NCBI GenBank assembly: GCA_002964805.2
Contig: PUDQ02000001.1
Location: 1,264,001-1,328,000 of the forward strand
Length of the DNA: 64,000 nt
Source: Trametes villosa
Taxonomy: Eukaryota > Basidiomycota > Agaricomycetes > Polyporales > Polyporaceae
Reading direction: 5' to 3'
Made by a program: the position numbers and the translations under genes. How positions within the stretch are numbered: the stretch's first letter is position 1; each line of letters opens with the position of its first letter. This document shows positions 10,931 through 22,067 of this stretch, in pieces. The notes under the pieces are model-generated. The model was not told the DNA's origin. It searched no databases and saw nothing but the letters and a program-made list of their open reading frames with translations.

Positions 10931-12386
10931 ATGGCCTCGAAACCAAGAGTTCTCTTGACTGCAAGTACACCTGGTTCCTCTGCATTGGGTAATCCCGATT
11001 GATCGAATACGGCCCATTTCCGCTTTCTGAAGAATGACGACGGTCCCCCGGGACATGAGTCCCCTTACATCTATGGACTATACCGCCATCTTACGCAGGA
11101 CTTGGGTATCTATCCTCGTATGCCGCTGCGCTTGATAGACCGTTGAACGTCTCGGATCAGGCTGGGACGTAAAGGTTGTCATCCCGAGCTCCCAGAAGTC
11201 ATGGATCGGTACGTGCTACCTTGGAGTATACGGTGCACACAACGTTGTACAACGCCAGCAATATTGTAGGAAAGGCCTACCACATCAAGGACATTATCTC
11301 CGGGAGGTACTTCTACCCTCGCGACCCTGGTACGTCCTCGGGAGTCCTTGAAGCTATCCCTTGAGCCAGCGCCCGGCGCTCACACCCGGGGCGTAGATGG
11401 TGAGGGCGAGGTCTCGGAGGTGTCGAGATCACTGAAGGAGGGCGAGGTCGCGGAATGGATCCTCTTGGACGGCGTGCGTATAACACGACTGCTGCATACT
11501 CTGGTAGAAGCTGAAGTCTAGCCCCGGCCAGACACCCGCTACCTGCGCAAACATTGGCCTCCACAACTTGTACCATGGCGAAATCGACCTGTTGGTCAGT
11601 ACAGATAGGGGCATGATTCACGAGCGTGTCTTACAAGCTTGCTACAGATATCCGGGCCAAACCTCGGGCGTAACAGTTCAGGTACGTCCCGCTCCACCCT
11701 CCTAGCGTCCGCGCTCACCCCCATTATCGTCCCCAGCCGCATTCGCCCTCTCGTCCGGGACGATCGGCGCCGCGCTCTCCTCCTCGCTCTCCAAAGTGCG
11801 CTCCATCGCGCTCTCCTACGGCACGGTGCTGCACCCGACGCCGCTCGAGCTGTACGAGCCCGCGCACCAGCTCGGCGCGCGCATCGTCGGCCGCCTCTGG
11901 GCGGACTGGGGCGCGGACCCGAGCGGGATCCGCGCGGGCGAGGTCGACCTGTACAACGTGAACATCCCGATGATCCCCGAGCTCCGCAGCGACGCGGGTC
12001 TCACGATCTGCTGGACGCGCATCTGGCGCAACTCGTACGGCCGCCTCTTCAAGGCACACACGCCGCGCGCCGCGGGGAAGGGAGAGGGTGTGTCCGCGGC
12101 GGGCCCGGACTCGCCCGGGGAGCCCGCGCAGGGCACGCAGGCGGGGTATCTGGACAAGGCGGCGACGCCGAAGGACGTGGGCGGGCTCGTGTTCAAGTTT
12201 GGGCCGGACATGTCGGACCTGATCAACCCCGCTGCGTCGAGCGTGCCTGTTGGCACGGACGGGTGGGCGATCCGCAAGGGCTGGGTCAGCGTCACGCCCA
12301 TGCGCGCGACGTTTGGCGAGCCCGTGGACTGGGCCGCCGACTCTGAGGCGGACATGGAGTCTAGGATCTGGAAGATGAAATTGTAA
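10931..12386 (+). CDS. SurE-like phosphatase/nucleotidase
   Basis: SurE proteins are metal-dependent phosphatases acting on nucleoside monophosphates or related substrates. The signature N-terminal LLTNDDG is split by the first intron: exon 1 (10931-10960) encodes MASKPRVLLT, and NDDGPPGHESPYIYGLYRHL resumes at 11033. The intron between (10961-11032) has GC-AG borders and there is no usable GT. Later blocks are DVKVVIPSSQKSWIGKAYHI, LKEGEVAEWILLDGTPATCA, HNLYHGEIDLLISGPNLGRN, SSAAFALSSGTIGAALSSSL, VRSIALSYG and the C-terminal IRKGWVSVTPMRATFGEPVD, ending TAA at 12384-12386. Seven introns keep frame. The Asp pair of NDDG, the Ser of SGPN and the Asn after it form the metal site. The gene is convergent with the GH16 gene. 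The fold call is secure; the physiological substrate is unknown. Confidence 0.92.
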
Positions 12387-12627
12387 TGTACTTGTAACTG
12401 CTCACTGACGGAGACAGAAGCTCGCGTGAATGCCATCCTGTCGAGTCTCATCTATTCGTGTATTCGTGAGTGGCTACGTGACTGTCGAAGTGTACATGTG
12501 CGTCTGGCCGTCAAGGTCATGAGAATGTCATAAAGTTAAACGGACGCCTCCGGTGAGCGCAAAGAAGGATCGAAATGAGAGCGCCCCCGGAACTTGCTCG
12601 TCACGCGAGAGGGCCGCAGCGGCTCCC

Positions 12628-14548
12628 TCACACGACCAGCAGTGCGAGAATAGGCAGCCCGATAGCGAGCCACAGCACCTGGCGGAAGGAGGGGCTGTGA
12701 GGCTCACTTCCGCCAGATACCAAGCCGGACAGGGTTTGCTTGCGGTACACCTTCAGGCTGTTGATGTTCCACGAGGCGTTCTGCGACAACACAATGCCTA
12801 TCAGACACGAGCAATGGGCGGTCTGAAACGGCTATGCGCACCACGAAGTTGCTCGGATCCATCAAGCGATCCGGGCACGTCCCAGGACAGCCCGAGGTCG
12901 CGTACGAGTTGCCTGCCCAATCGCCTATGCAGCACGCGTTATCAGTACGGGCATTCACTGTGGGCGCAGCCGTTTGCCTCACCGCAGAAGGTGATGTCTG
13001 GGGGGCTGATCAGCGGACGCTCGGAAATGAAGCAGGGGCTGCGCGGTGCTCACCGAAGATGATCGAGTGGTTCACGAAGTTGGTGATCGGGTCACACCCG
13101 CTCGGAGCAAGCATCGCGACGGGCTCGCCCCAGCTGGAGGGGTTCGGCTGCCCGTTGAGGACGTCCTGGGGAACGGCCGCACGGTAGAACGACCCTGTGG
13201 GAGAGTGAGTTCAGCGATCCTGGTCAGGCTGGAGGGACGGGGAACTCACAGACGGCAATGCCCTCCTCGTCCCACTTCATCGCGAAGACGCCGCCGCCTT
13301 GCGCGTCGAAGATTGGGCCGTAGGATGCGCGACTCCACTCTGTCACGCCGCAACCCGCGTTACCGTTCGCAGTGCCATCGCAGTTGAGGTTCAGTTGATT
13401 GTTCGAGCCCTGGATGGGGATGAGAGGACGCGGAATTCCGGGTGCACAATGTACGTACTACGATGGTACCCGTGAAGGTGGTGTTTGGGTTGAGGGTGCA
13501 GTCTGGTATGACGTTCTGTTAGCTGCGGATGCTACACGGCCAAAAGGTGCCACACGTACTAGGACCGGTGTGCCAGGTCACTTGGTTGTGTGCATTATCG
13601 TGGACACCTTCGATGATATCAATCTCGCCAGTCTGCACATGTGTTGAGGATTTTGAGACATTAGAGCGCGACCAGAACTCACGTAAGGCCACTGCCCTCC
13701 ACCGAGTGTCCACCAAGCAGGCCACACTCCTGCAAACGGTCATTGAGGTCACCGGTCTCACCATGAATAAGGATGCAACATACCGCAACCCCAGGGCGCG
13801 CGGTTCAGGTCGAGGATAAACAGCCCTGGTATAAGATTAGTACCGGGATTTATGGAGGCGAAAATCCTGGCATACCCGTGTTGTACTGCGTTCGACTGGA
13901 TATGCGGACACTGTAACGCGTATTGGCGGCTGAGTGTACGGAGCGGGGAAGCCTGGTAAGTACATACCTGTTGCGGTACACGCCGGATTGCAGCCAGGTA
14001 CTGTCATCTCCCTTCATGATGACCTTCCCATCGTCCGTAACAAAGGAGAGGTTGTTGGCGAAGGCCGTGTCTCGGTCGGTGTAGCTGGGGAAACCAGGTA
14101 AGGGACATAGGCTTCAGTCAAACGTTCGGGCTTGTGCTTACTTGACTGTCCCACTGTGGCGCGTTCCTCCGTCAGCCTGACATTCCGCATGCTAGGTATT
14201 GCAGACGTACTGGGTAGGATCCTCGCCAGTGAAGAAGTCGAACGTACTGTGCGCATTACCACATTAGTGCACGCCACGACGCCGGCGCTGACTGAACGCA
14301 ACGCACTCGAAGAACGTTTTGCCCTGGTAGATGTCCTGTATTGACCAGATGAAACTCGAACCGTTCGCGCTAGTCTGGAGCTGGTTCGCCCGCTTTTCAA
14401 AGGTGACGGCATACGACTGGGAGGCTTGCAACAGAAGCGAGAGCACGCCTGTTTTAACGGAGAAGGACCTCGACGGCGTGATTGAGGAGGGTTGCAGAGC
14501 AGACGCAGCGAGCAAAGAGAGCAAGGTTAAAGGAAGGACGGACAGCAT
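12628..14548 (-). CDS. GH16 endo-beta-1,3(4)-glucanase, membrane anchored
   Basis: Secreted glucanase of the laminarinase-like GH16 group, acting on fungal or plant beta-glucan. From ATG at 14546-14548 there is a signal peptide (MLSVLPLTLLSLLAASA). Then follow IWSIQDIYQGKTFFDTFDFF, GEDPTHGTVNYTDRDTAFAN, VIMKGDDSTWLQSGVYR, NRAPWGCGMWPAWWTLGGG and the catalytic EIDIIEGVH. The first Glu of EIDIIE is the nucleophile and the last the acid/base. After this come HTGPDCTLNP, NAGCGVTEWSRASYGP and DITFCGDWAGN. The C-terminus VLWLAIGLPILALLVV, ending TGA at 12628-12630, is a single membrane helix, so the enzyme is probably anchored. About nine introns are needed. HGTVN is contributed by a 12-nt exon at 14142-14153. 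Cysteines are paired as usual in the family. Family confidence is high; the signal-peptide-proximal splice is less certain. Confidence 0.92.
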
Positions 14549-15299
14549 CGCGGGGACGTTAAAGCACAGAGCGGGGGATGGTCTCTAGGTGAGTACGAGC
14601 AGGGAGATGACGACAGGCCTGCTTGCAGCTTATATGTCCCAGAGAAGCCCGTGGATCCAGAGGAAATGAAGAGCAGTCAATTGCAATCCGGATACGGGTA
14701 ATGTTCGCTACGCGGGGTTCTCGGACCAGTGCAGCATACAGTATCCCGTTATCCAGTGTCGTCAGAGTCGTGAGGGTGGGGATCGTCGACGCGACAGACA
14801 ATGTCGAGGTCAGTGCAGGGCTCAGCGAAGAGTGCAGAGACAAGCCGCAGTCTCGGGAAAGAGATGTTCGGCTTCGGAGCTCCCAGGACAGGAAAGACGG
14901 ACATCGTGATGGTGGAACCGGCCTCGCTCTGCAAACTGCGCCGTGCGGAGCTCCCCCCATCGACCGCAACGTGCCCGCCTCGTGTTGCTCTGCCTTTCCA
15001 GCGGGTTCGCGGCGTTCATGGAATCTCTTGCTCACGCATGCTGCAGGCATGTATACTTAGACACGGCCACCCGTTCGGCTCACAGATTGTCGCTCAAAAT
15101 GTGGCATGATGCACGGGCAGAACATCGGACTTTTGCAGGGTCTGTGCGGGTACGGACACATACACCGACGATAGACGGGAGGCAAGCAACCACTTTTTGG
15201 CAGGCTGCACGGAGGCATACATCCATAACGAGCATGAGAGGACATGAGTGCAGTGATATGATGGGAGACAAAGCGCATGAGAACAAGTACAACAACAGA
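14549..15299. other. Intergenic: GH16 promoter and eL15 terminator
   Basis: Both flanking genes are on the minus strand, so the right part holds the eL15 3' UTR and the left part the GH16 promoter. Reading frames up to about 160 codons occur on both strands at the same place but lack any family motif and overlap each other, so I treat them as chance. Confidence 0.45.
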
Positions 15300-15609
15300 T
15301 CACCGGTAACGACGGAGGCTGAGCGTGTTGTGCTTCTTCCAGGTGGACCAGCCAGGGGAGTGGTTGTAGCGGTGGCCCTTGCCGAGACCGCGGTTCTGTA
15401 ACAAGCAAGTTTAGTACCGTTGGGCACAAATGAAGAACACGCAAACGCACCTTCTTGCCGACGGCAGTAAGACCACGAGACTCGCGGTGCTTGTGCACCG
15501 GCTTCGTGATCCAGTTGATCCTGGGGTCACGGCGGACCTGTGTAAAAGTGAGGACGGTTCTCCAACGATAATGCCGAGGGGACATACAGCCTTGTGGTTG
15601 GGGTCGACG

Positions 15610-15647
<38 letters not shown>

Positions 15648-16116
15648 CACCCAGTACGAGTTCAGGACACGCAGGTTACCGCACCGCTTGCCAACACGCT
15701 CCTCCGCAACGCTGCGCAGGCCACGCTGGGGCTTGAGCTGGTTGACACCCTGGCGGACGGGCTTGCCGTAGGTGGCACCTGCGCCAAGAATGAGGAATGC
15801 ACGAATGTCGGAAAACTTGCTTCACGTACCCTTGGGGACCTGCTTTTTGCGGTTGCCCCGGCGGACACGGATGCGGTAGATCACGTAGCCCTGCTTAGCC
15901 TTGTAGCCAAGACGGCGAGCCTTGTCCGGGCGGGAGGGGCGGGAGGCACGGTGGATGACGTTCAACTGGCGGTACTCCCAGCACCTGTGGACCGTTGAGG
16001 ACGCTGTTTCCGCTGCGACGACGAATGCTGGCTACGCACCGGACACGCAGAAGGAAGCGGAGGACATCCGACTGCTTCTTTTTGTACAGCTCGCCGATAT
16101 ACTTGTAGGCTCCCAT
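15300..16116 (-). CDS. RPL15: 60S ribosomal protein eL15
   Basis: Core component of the large ribosomal subunit. The ATG at 16114-16116 opens [20 protein letters not shown]. It continues with [95 protein letters not shown] and [20 protein letters not shown], ending LRRYR before TGA at 15300-15302. Five exons separated by introns of about 50 nt give roughly 204 aa, the usual size. It is divergent with the MYND-finger gene across a 391-nt promoter. A pyrimidine-rich CTCTACCCTCAGCCCGCAAG sits directly before the ATG and could be a leader or the end of a 5' UTR intron. Identification is secure. Confidence 0.97.
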
Positions 16117-16507
16117 CTTGCGGGCTGAGGGTAGAGAAAGTCAGTTCCACCGTAAGGCGCAGAGACACATCCAGACGTGAAGTCGCCCATCCACCCTGTT
16201 CCGCCCATTCCTTCGCTCCCGCATTCCAACAGCATCCCCTCGGGCATCGTCTGGACGGTCTGGCATAGATTCGGGTGCTCACCTGTTGTGTCTTGAGGAT
16301 AGTCGGGGGGGTCGTCGAGCTGATTCTGTGCCCTGGCAAGCCCACACACAATCTGCGCTGTTCTCGGCAAGTGCCGGGTCGCGCACGTGGACTTGCCTAA
16401 AACGCGCTCCCGACGCGTATGGCGTAGCGCCCATAAACGCGTCGCGTATGTGAGTCGCGTACACCCACCACAACCTCTGCCAGCACGGTGTGCCTCCACG
16501 AAACAAC
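16117..16507. promoter_or_regulatory. Divergent promoter, eL15 / MYND protein
   Basis: A 391-nt region between divergent start codons. The eL15 side has pyrimidine-rich leader sequence on the minus strand. The middle (about 16280-16440) is GC-rich with repeated CGCGT/ACGCG motifs (CGACGCGTATGG, AAACGCGTCGCG), which resemble MCB/MluI-type elements. No TATA box was found. Confidence 0.45.
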
Positions 16508-17619
16508 ATGGCCGACGATCAAGCGAGACCCATAATTCGTCCCATTGAGTGTGCGAATTGCAGAGAGCTGAAACCCAGAGAAGCTATCAAAATGTGTGCA
16601 GGGGTGAGCTCAAGGATTTTTGGACTGCGCCTAGTCATAATACCGACGTTTGTGCTAATCGTCCACAAACAGTGCAGGGTCATGGGCTACTGCTCCAAGG
16701 AGGTACGAACGCCCAAGAAGTCTCTACGACTGTACTCTAGCTCACTGTGCTCTTGCAGTGCCAGAAGGCGGACTGGTGGGCTGCGTCTGTGGGACTACTC
16801 CTATCGCGGATATTGACTCCGACTGCGCGATGGCTGCAGGAAAATCCACAAGCCCATCTGCCGCCAGTTGTCCAGTGGCAACTCAAAACCCTCTCGTCCC
16901 CCCTCTATCAAAGTCGCAGAGCGTATCTCCGCGGATGAGGACGTGATGTGCCGGGTCGACGGGATGCTCATCAAGGTCCTCGACCTCGAGAACCACCCCG
17001 AGAACGCCGATAACCACGCCGTGATCATCTCCTGCCGGGTCGAGTCGACCGACATGGACATGGCGAAGGACCGCCTCATGCACCTCCTCGCCGGGCGCGA
17101 GCCGCCGCCGCTGCCTGAGAAAGTCCCCAAGCTCTTCCAGATCGGCAAAGTCGCGCTGCTCGCGAACAAGTCCGTTCCTGAGACTCTAAACGTCACAGCG
17201 GACCGGACTAGGGAGATGATGCAGGGTGCGGGCCTCTTCAAACCAGGGAGCGGCCATATCCTCGTGCGCGGCGCCTGGGTCTCGGAGGAGTGCGACTGGG
17301 CGACGTGTTACTTTGCCCGGTGCATCACGCCGGAGATGATACGAGAGGCCTCAAAGTGGAAGAGACCGGTCGAAGACGGAGAGCCACCCAGCAATGACCC
17401 GATGACCCTTAAGGACTTGATCAAGTAAGCTAGTGGGGTTGTGCAGGTTTGGGGTGCGGTTTGCTGAGTGTCGTGTTTCTCACGTAGGTTGTTCGACATG
17501 GGGGCGTTGTATGTACCCGAGATGAAGAAGAAGCTCACGATAGTGAGTGCTCCTATCACATACTGGCCTCATAACGCTTAATGATTCGTTCCGTGAAGAT
17601 GGTCTCGACGGAGAACTAA
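16508..17619 (+). CDS. MYND zinc-finger protein
   Basis: The N-terminus is a MYND finger: IECANCRELKPREAIKMCAG, then after an intron CRVMGYCSKE, then CQKADWWAAKIHKPICRQL after two more. Together these give the C-x2-C, C-x2-C, C-x3-C and H/C pairs of the fold, which normally binds proline-containing peptides. The remainder (about 17 kb) is an alpha/beta region without a named domain, with VMCRVDGMLIKVLDLENHPE, AVIISCRVESTDMDMAKDRL and LPEKVPKLFQIGKVALL. The exon after TLKDLIK continues KLFDMGALYVPEMKKKL. A last small exon encodes MVSTEN and ends TAA at 17617-17619. It has at least five short introns. Agaricomycetes carry many such MYND proteins of unknown function. Confidence in the finger is high; the last two exons are inferred from splice signals. 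Confidence 0.85.
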
Positions 17620-17807
17620 TCGTCAGGAAGCAGACCAGACAGCTGAGGCCGCCATCCATCACCGCCCGACCGTTAGCGGACGTTTCTCTGGCAGGCGAGG
17701 ACCTTCGCCGGTTGGGAGCCTTACTCTACAGCATATACATTATCTTGGATGTCAATGTAACTATACGTACAGCGATTAAATAGCAAACAGCTCATAGTCC
17801 GCGCACC

Positions 17808-20179
17808 TCACGAGTGGGAAGGGTACTGAGTATAGTTACCGCCCCCCGCCCCGCCCCTCTCCTCGCGCGACCGCAGCTTCAGCCACGCAGTGACCATGAA
17901 CAGCACCCACGCAAACGCGATCAGGACGCCGCACATCACCGAGAACACCTCCCCTCTCCGGACCTCCGCCTTCGTGCGGAGCACCTTCGCCTTCACCGGC
18001 GGGTCGGACGGCTCATCTTCGACGACCGCGTCGACGAGGTACCGGCTCCCGCGTACCGTCGACGACCGCGAGCCGCCGCGCAGCAGGGGGATACTCTGCT
18101 CCGGGGTCGACGCGGAGGGAAGCGGCGCGTGAGCGTGGATGTGCCGGCTGAGCGTGCTGCTCCGCCGGTGGCGGCTGCTCTCGGGGGTCTCCGCCTGCCA
18201 GTTCTCGTCATCCGTCCCTGGTTCCTTGCCGGGCTGAGTCGCCTCCGAGGGTTCTTCGTCGCTTTCGTCGACCGTGGTGGGGAGCAGCGCGCTTAGCCGA
18301 CGTGCGGCGGCCGCCTGCTGCTTCCGGTGCAGGTGGGAGAGGCCGATGATGCCGAGGATTTCGAAGAAGTTGAGAAGGACGAATGCGTTCAGCAGGTACT
18401 GGACATCTTTGTCGTCGCCGTCGATTGGCGACAGCTTCTCGGCGGACTTCTTGGACTTGATATCCAGCGCGAGACCCGCCAGTGTTTGGAATATGGTTGA
18501 GCCCGTTTGCTCGAGCTGGTGACCACATGAGAACGCATGCTATGTACGGCAGTTGGTGGACGTACTGCTTTGTGCGCGCCAAGCGTCGTTGAGACGTACT
18601 TCAAAGGGACAATGCGTGGGACGATCACTACGAGTAGCACTGCAGAACGTGTCAGCGTACTGGGGTGTAGGTAACTGTACGACACGGCTTACGAGGGGAG
18701 AACCCGTGCCCAGTAGCGAACGAGATAATCGCTGGGATGGGAGTCTTCGTCCATGATGGCGGCAATGCAAGCCAAATGTAGCAGCACAGCGTCAAGATAG
18801 CAGACGTCAAGAATAACTTCATGACAATGTTGCGCTTCTTCACCCTATCAACGATGAACCCGGTCTACAACGGCAAGAAAGAATGTCAGTAGGCTTTAGT
18901 ATCCGGGCTGACCGATGTAACATACGATAGGATAGAGGAAGACGCTTCCAGCTAGGACGTAGGATCCCTTTGTGCTGGCATCAGACTCCTCAAGGTCGAA
19001 GCGACGCTGCAGAATATTTCTATCACGCCTGTTAGCTGAAGCACTCAGGACAATAAACAGATTGTATCTTACGCGACAAGATGGGTGAACGGCGCCCAGA
19101 CGGAGCCGCAGAGTATGTTTAACCCTATGTAACTAGCGCAAACGTGAGTCGTTTTCTGAAACTTTAGACAAACCACACTTACGCCCAGAAGACATCCCCT
19201 AGTTTGGTGATATCCCTCAAATGCACCATACGTTTCTTGGCGACCTCCTTCAAGGCTTCGGCCTCGGACATGTCGGCCGCCGAACTAGTGCGGGAGTGGG
19301 CCTCCGCCTGAATTTCGGACGCCTCGAGTTCCGTACCGGAGCCCCGGACCAGCCACTTGGACGAGAAGACGTAGACCAGGTTGATCGTGAACGAGAACGC
19401 AGTGAGGAGCGTGGACGCATAGAACGGCGCGTGTGGACCAAAACGTTGCGAGAGCGGATACGAGGTGAGCGCCGAGATGAAGGACGCGCCCTTGCCCGCG
19501 ACAAGTCCGAGAGCAAGGGAGACTCCGAGACCATGCGACTTGAAGAAGCGCACGATGATCGTTTCCTGGACCACAGCCAGCGGGCTGACGCCGAGTCCGA
19601 AGACGAACATGCCGAAAGCCATCATGCGGACACTGTTGGACAGGTTGCCAATGAGGAGACATGCTTGTCCTGGTGCGGCGTGAGTGCGCGAGTGCGGTGT
19701 GAATACGTCGAACAGGCTCACCGATGAATATGACGCCGGTCGCGAGGATACTCGTAACTGTGGTTCCCAGCCTGCTTGCGAGGACGCCACCGACGAGAGG
19801 TGTCCACGTACTATTGAGAGAGAAGGCGGAGATCAGGAGGGAGAACTCCGTGTTATTCGTGCCCATCTCCCGGGCTAGGCGGGACTTGAGGGGACCAAGA
19901 ATATACGTCGCACTAGCTCACATATGAGCTGACCTGACTTCATAGGGAAGAGTTTGGGACGAACTAATGGCTGCCTATGCTGAGCGAACATGCGCAGAGG
20001 AGAGCCAGTGCACGAATGAAGTACGCCCTGCGTTGTGAGGGTCTGTCGTGGTCGGCGTGCAGCAGCTCCGTCGCGACTCTTTCATGTAGTATTTCCTCTT
20101 CATACGCATCGCGTTCCGCCTCATCGTGGGCTTGGGAGTTGCTCAGCAGTGGGGCGCGCACTTCGTCCGCAGAAGACAT
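17808..20179 (-). CDS. Major facilitator superfamily transporter, MFSD1-like
   Basis: Twelve-helix membrane transporter resembling the MFSD1/lysosomal dipeptide transporter group. From ATG at 20177-20179 the cytosolic N-terminus contains an acidic-dileucine-like RAPLLS. Helical blocks follow: RALALLCACSLSIGSHYVSY, FSLLISAFSLNSTWTPLVGG, MAFGMFVFGLGVSPLAVVQE, GVSLALGLVAGKGASFISAL and ASTLLTAFSFTINLVYVFSS. After a ~60-residue loop come SYIGLNILCGSVWAPFTHLV, KRNIVMKLFLTSAILTLCCY, LLLVVIVPRIVPLKYVSTTL and LNAFVLLNFFEILGIIGLSH. A long Ser/Glu-rich hydrophilic region of ~110 residues then precedes one more hydrophobic helix (FSVMCGVLIAFAWVLFMVTA) near the C-terminus, with TGA at 17808-17810. About eight introns are used. 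The substrate cannot be read from the sequence. Convergent with the MYND gene. Confidence 0.85.
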
Positions 20180-20723
20180 CGTGGAGGTCCAAGTACTTGG
20201 AGTGACTGCGCCGTGAGGAAGAGAGAGGACTCGTTATGTTGAGGAGGCCGCTAGCTCGTCCAGGAGAGTGAGCAGTTGACCGCCGTTCAGTCCGGCTTAG
20301 CTGAGGGAGCGCAGGAGAGGCGGTGGGAAGGGAGCCAGTTTCGTCTGGCGGCGGTCAAGAGCGGGTGGGGCAGGAAGCGGGAGATGCACCTGGATGTGTC
20401 CACTTCCTTATCAGATAACCTCAGACGACGTGATCGCCGATCTAATCTACAGGGCGCTAAGTGCTACGACTTCGCAGCGCACTTGGGTCTACGGCCTCAT
20501 CCTGGACGGTCATCGTACCACTTGTCAATGCTCTACTCTGGGCACCCAGCAGCGTACCATGCGCTACGACGAGGCTCGGATCAACGTGTTATGCATGAGC
20601 CTGGTAATCAGGTGTAGCGACGGCGCCGGGCCGCACAGTACTCTTGCATTGCGTCCAAGCACGCGCTGAAGAAATCGCACAAATACATAGTCGTCCAGGT
20701 GCGCACCCGTGCTCATATGCCCC
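20180..20723. other. Intergenic: MFS promoter and MARVEL gene 3' region
   Basis: Upstream of the MFS start on the minus strand. Reading frames of up to 113 codons on the plus strand at 20276-20669 overlap one another and have no recognisable motif. I see no RNA gene or repeat. Confidence 0.4.
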
Positions 20724-21382
20724 CTACACGAACGTCCGTGAATCTCTGATGTATCTCCTCTTCCCTAGGCCTGTGCGCATCCATAGCAGCGTTGCAGCGA
20801 GCGTCACGCAGCAGAGGCTGAATTCCGTCCAACCCAGCGCTTCCACAGTGAGGGACTGGCGGCATCTGTCCGAGGACAGGAATTTCAGCTCTGCATGGCA
20901 GACGGAACTATCGGAAATTTGGAACATACCGCGACAATGGCGCACGACCGGCACAGTTCCCACCGGAGCGCGTGTTATGCATCAACCCTGCGCCTATGCC
21001 CTACAGGGGAGGTCAGCGCGCGATGTTCAAGCACTGAAGCGGGCTGTCGCACCCATAGTATTGCGGTGAGCAGGAGCCAAATCACCGAACTGGCAACCTG
21101 CGCCAGAAGATGGACGGCGCCGTCCACGAGCCACAGGACGTACGCGCCCGAGAACAGCAGGGTCCACGCCGACGAAAAGCAGAGCAGGATGAGGCTAGAA
21201 CGGCTCTCCGTCAGACGCGGCTGGCACCTGGAGCGGCGAGGTACGGACAGTGAGTGGTACCTGGGACTCGCCCAGGTCTGCGCCTCGTTCCCCGCGCTGA
21301 TGAGAAAGGCCGTGAGGCCGAGCTCTGCGGTGGCCGTCAAGGTCATCAGGGTAAAGAGGAATGGGTGGTAGTTCGCCCGCAT
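20724..21382 (-). CDS. MARVEL-like four-helix membrane protein
   Basis: Small integral membrane protein with the layout of fungal MARVEL-like proteins. ATG at 21380-21382 gives MRANYHPFLFTLMTLTATAE and the first helix. After an intron, LLILLCFSSAWTLLFSGAYV and VDGAVHLLAQVASSVIWLLL give helices two and three. A luminal loop GIGAGLMHNTRSGGNCAGRA is followed by CRQSLTVEALGWTEFSLCCV and the fourth helix. The protein ends DSRTFV at TAG (20724-20726). Three short GT-AG introns join these in phase. The G-x-G...C-x-G...CRQ-x-L-x-VE-x-LGW pattern is the conserved signature I associate with this basidiomycete family, whose members probably organise membrane domains. A TATATA box lies only about 40 nt upstream of the start. 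Total length is about 165 aa. Confidence 0.82.
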
Positions 21383-22067
21383 CGTCGGACGTCGCTGGCG
21401 CATCTTGGGTTCTGGGGGTATATATGGTCGCACAGGAGGAGTTGCTGCGAGCAGAGGGTGGTCGAGCGGGCTTTATGACCAGGCGTCGTGCACGATACGT
21501 GCGATCGCAGGCAGGTGTAGGACACGAGGACTGCATGTGTCCGAGCGATTCTCAGCCAGGCCTACTACTCGGCTGTTTCGTGTTACATCCCTCGCAGCAA
21601 TGGAATGCGAAGACGATGGCTATATACGAAGCGAGTCTGTATCGCGCAGTACTTAAGTGCGGGGGTCGTCGGGATACACAATATATAGCTAGGCACAGCC
21701 GGAAGGCTACCGGACACGGTGTCCGATATCCACTGCTGCGGAATGTGGACCGATTGGCCTGTGAGGTATCACGTACACAGGTACTCGGTGTCTGGATGCG
21801 TTTCGAGGAACGCGGGCGTCGAACGAACTGGGCGAGTTGCGAGGGAGGGCGGAGGGAGGGTCACATGATGGTCGTCTGAAGCGGACGCGGGCGGGCGGAG
21901 GCCGAGTGACAAGTGTTGCGATCTGGCGACGAGTCGACGAGTCCGACGCCGAGCGAGGTCTTCCCCTCGTCCGCCCTCTTCCTCCCGCTGCCGCCCTCGT
22001 CCAGGACGAGTGTCCATGCGCCTCGCCGTCGCCGTCGGGAGACCCTCATGAACGCCACCAGCGACCT
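21383..22067. promoter_or_regulatory. Divergent promoter, MARVEL-like / RasGEF
   Basis: A 685-nt region between divergent starts. TATATA at 21419-21424 (minus orientation, 40 nt before the MARVEL ATG) and an AATATATAGC at about 21679-21688 (plus orientation) are candidate TATA boxes. In-frame ATGs upstream of the RasGEF start reach back to 21837, but the sequence there is Arg/Gly-rich and not protein-like. Confidence 0.45.

Noticed and set aside
14559..15060. Overlapping 145- and 163-codon frames upstream of the GH16 gene
   Set aside because: They occupy the GH16 promoter on opposite strands and neither has a recognisable domain.
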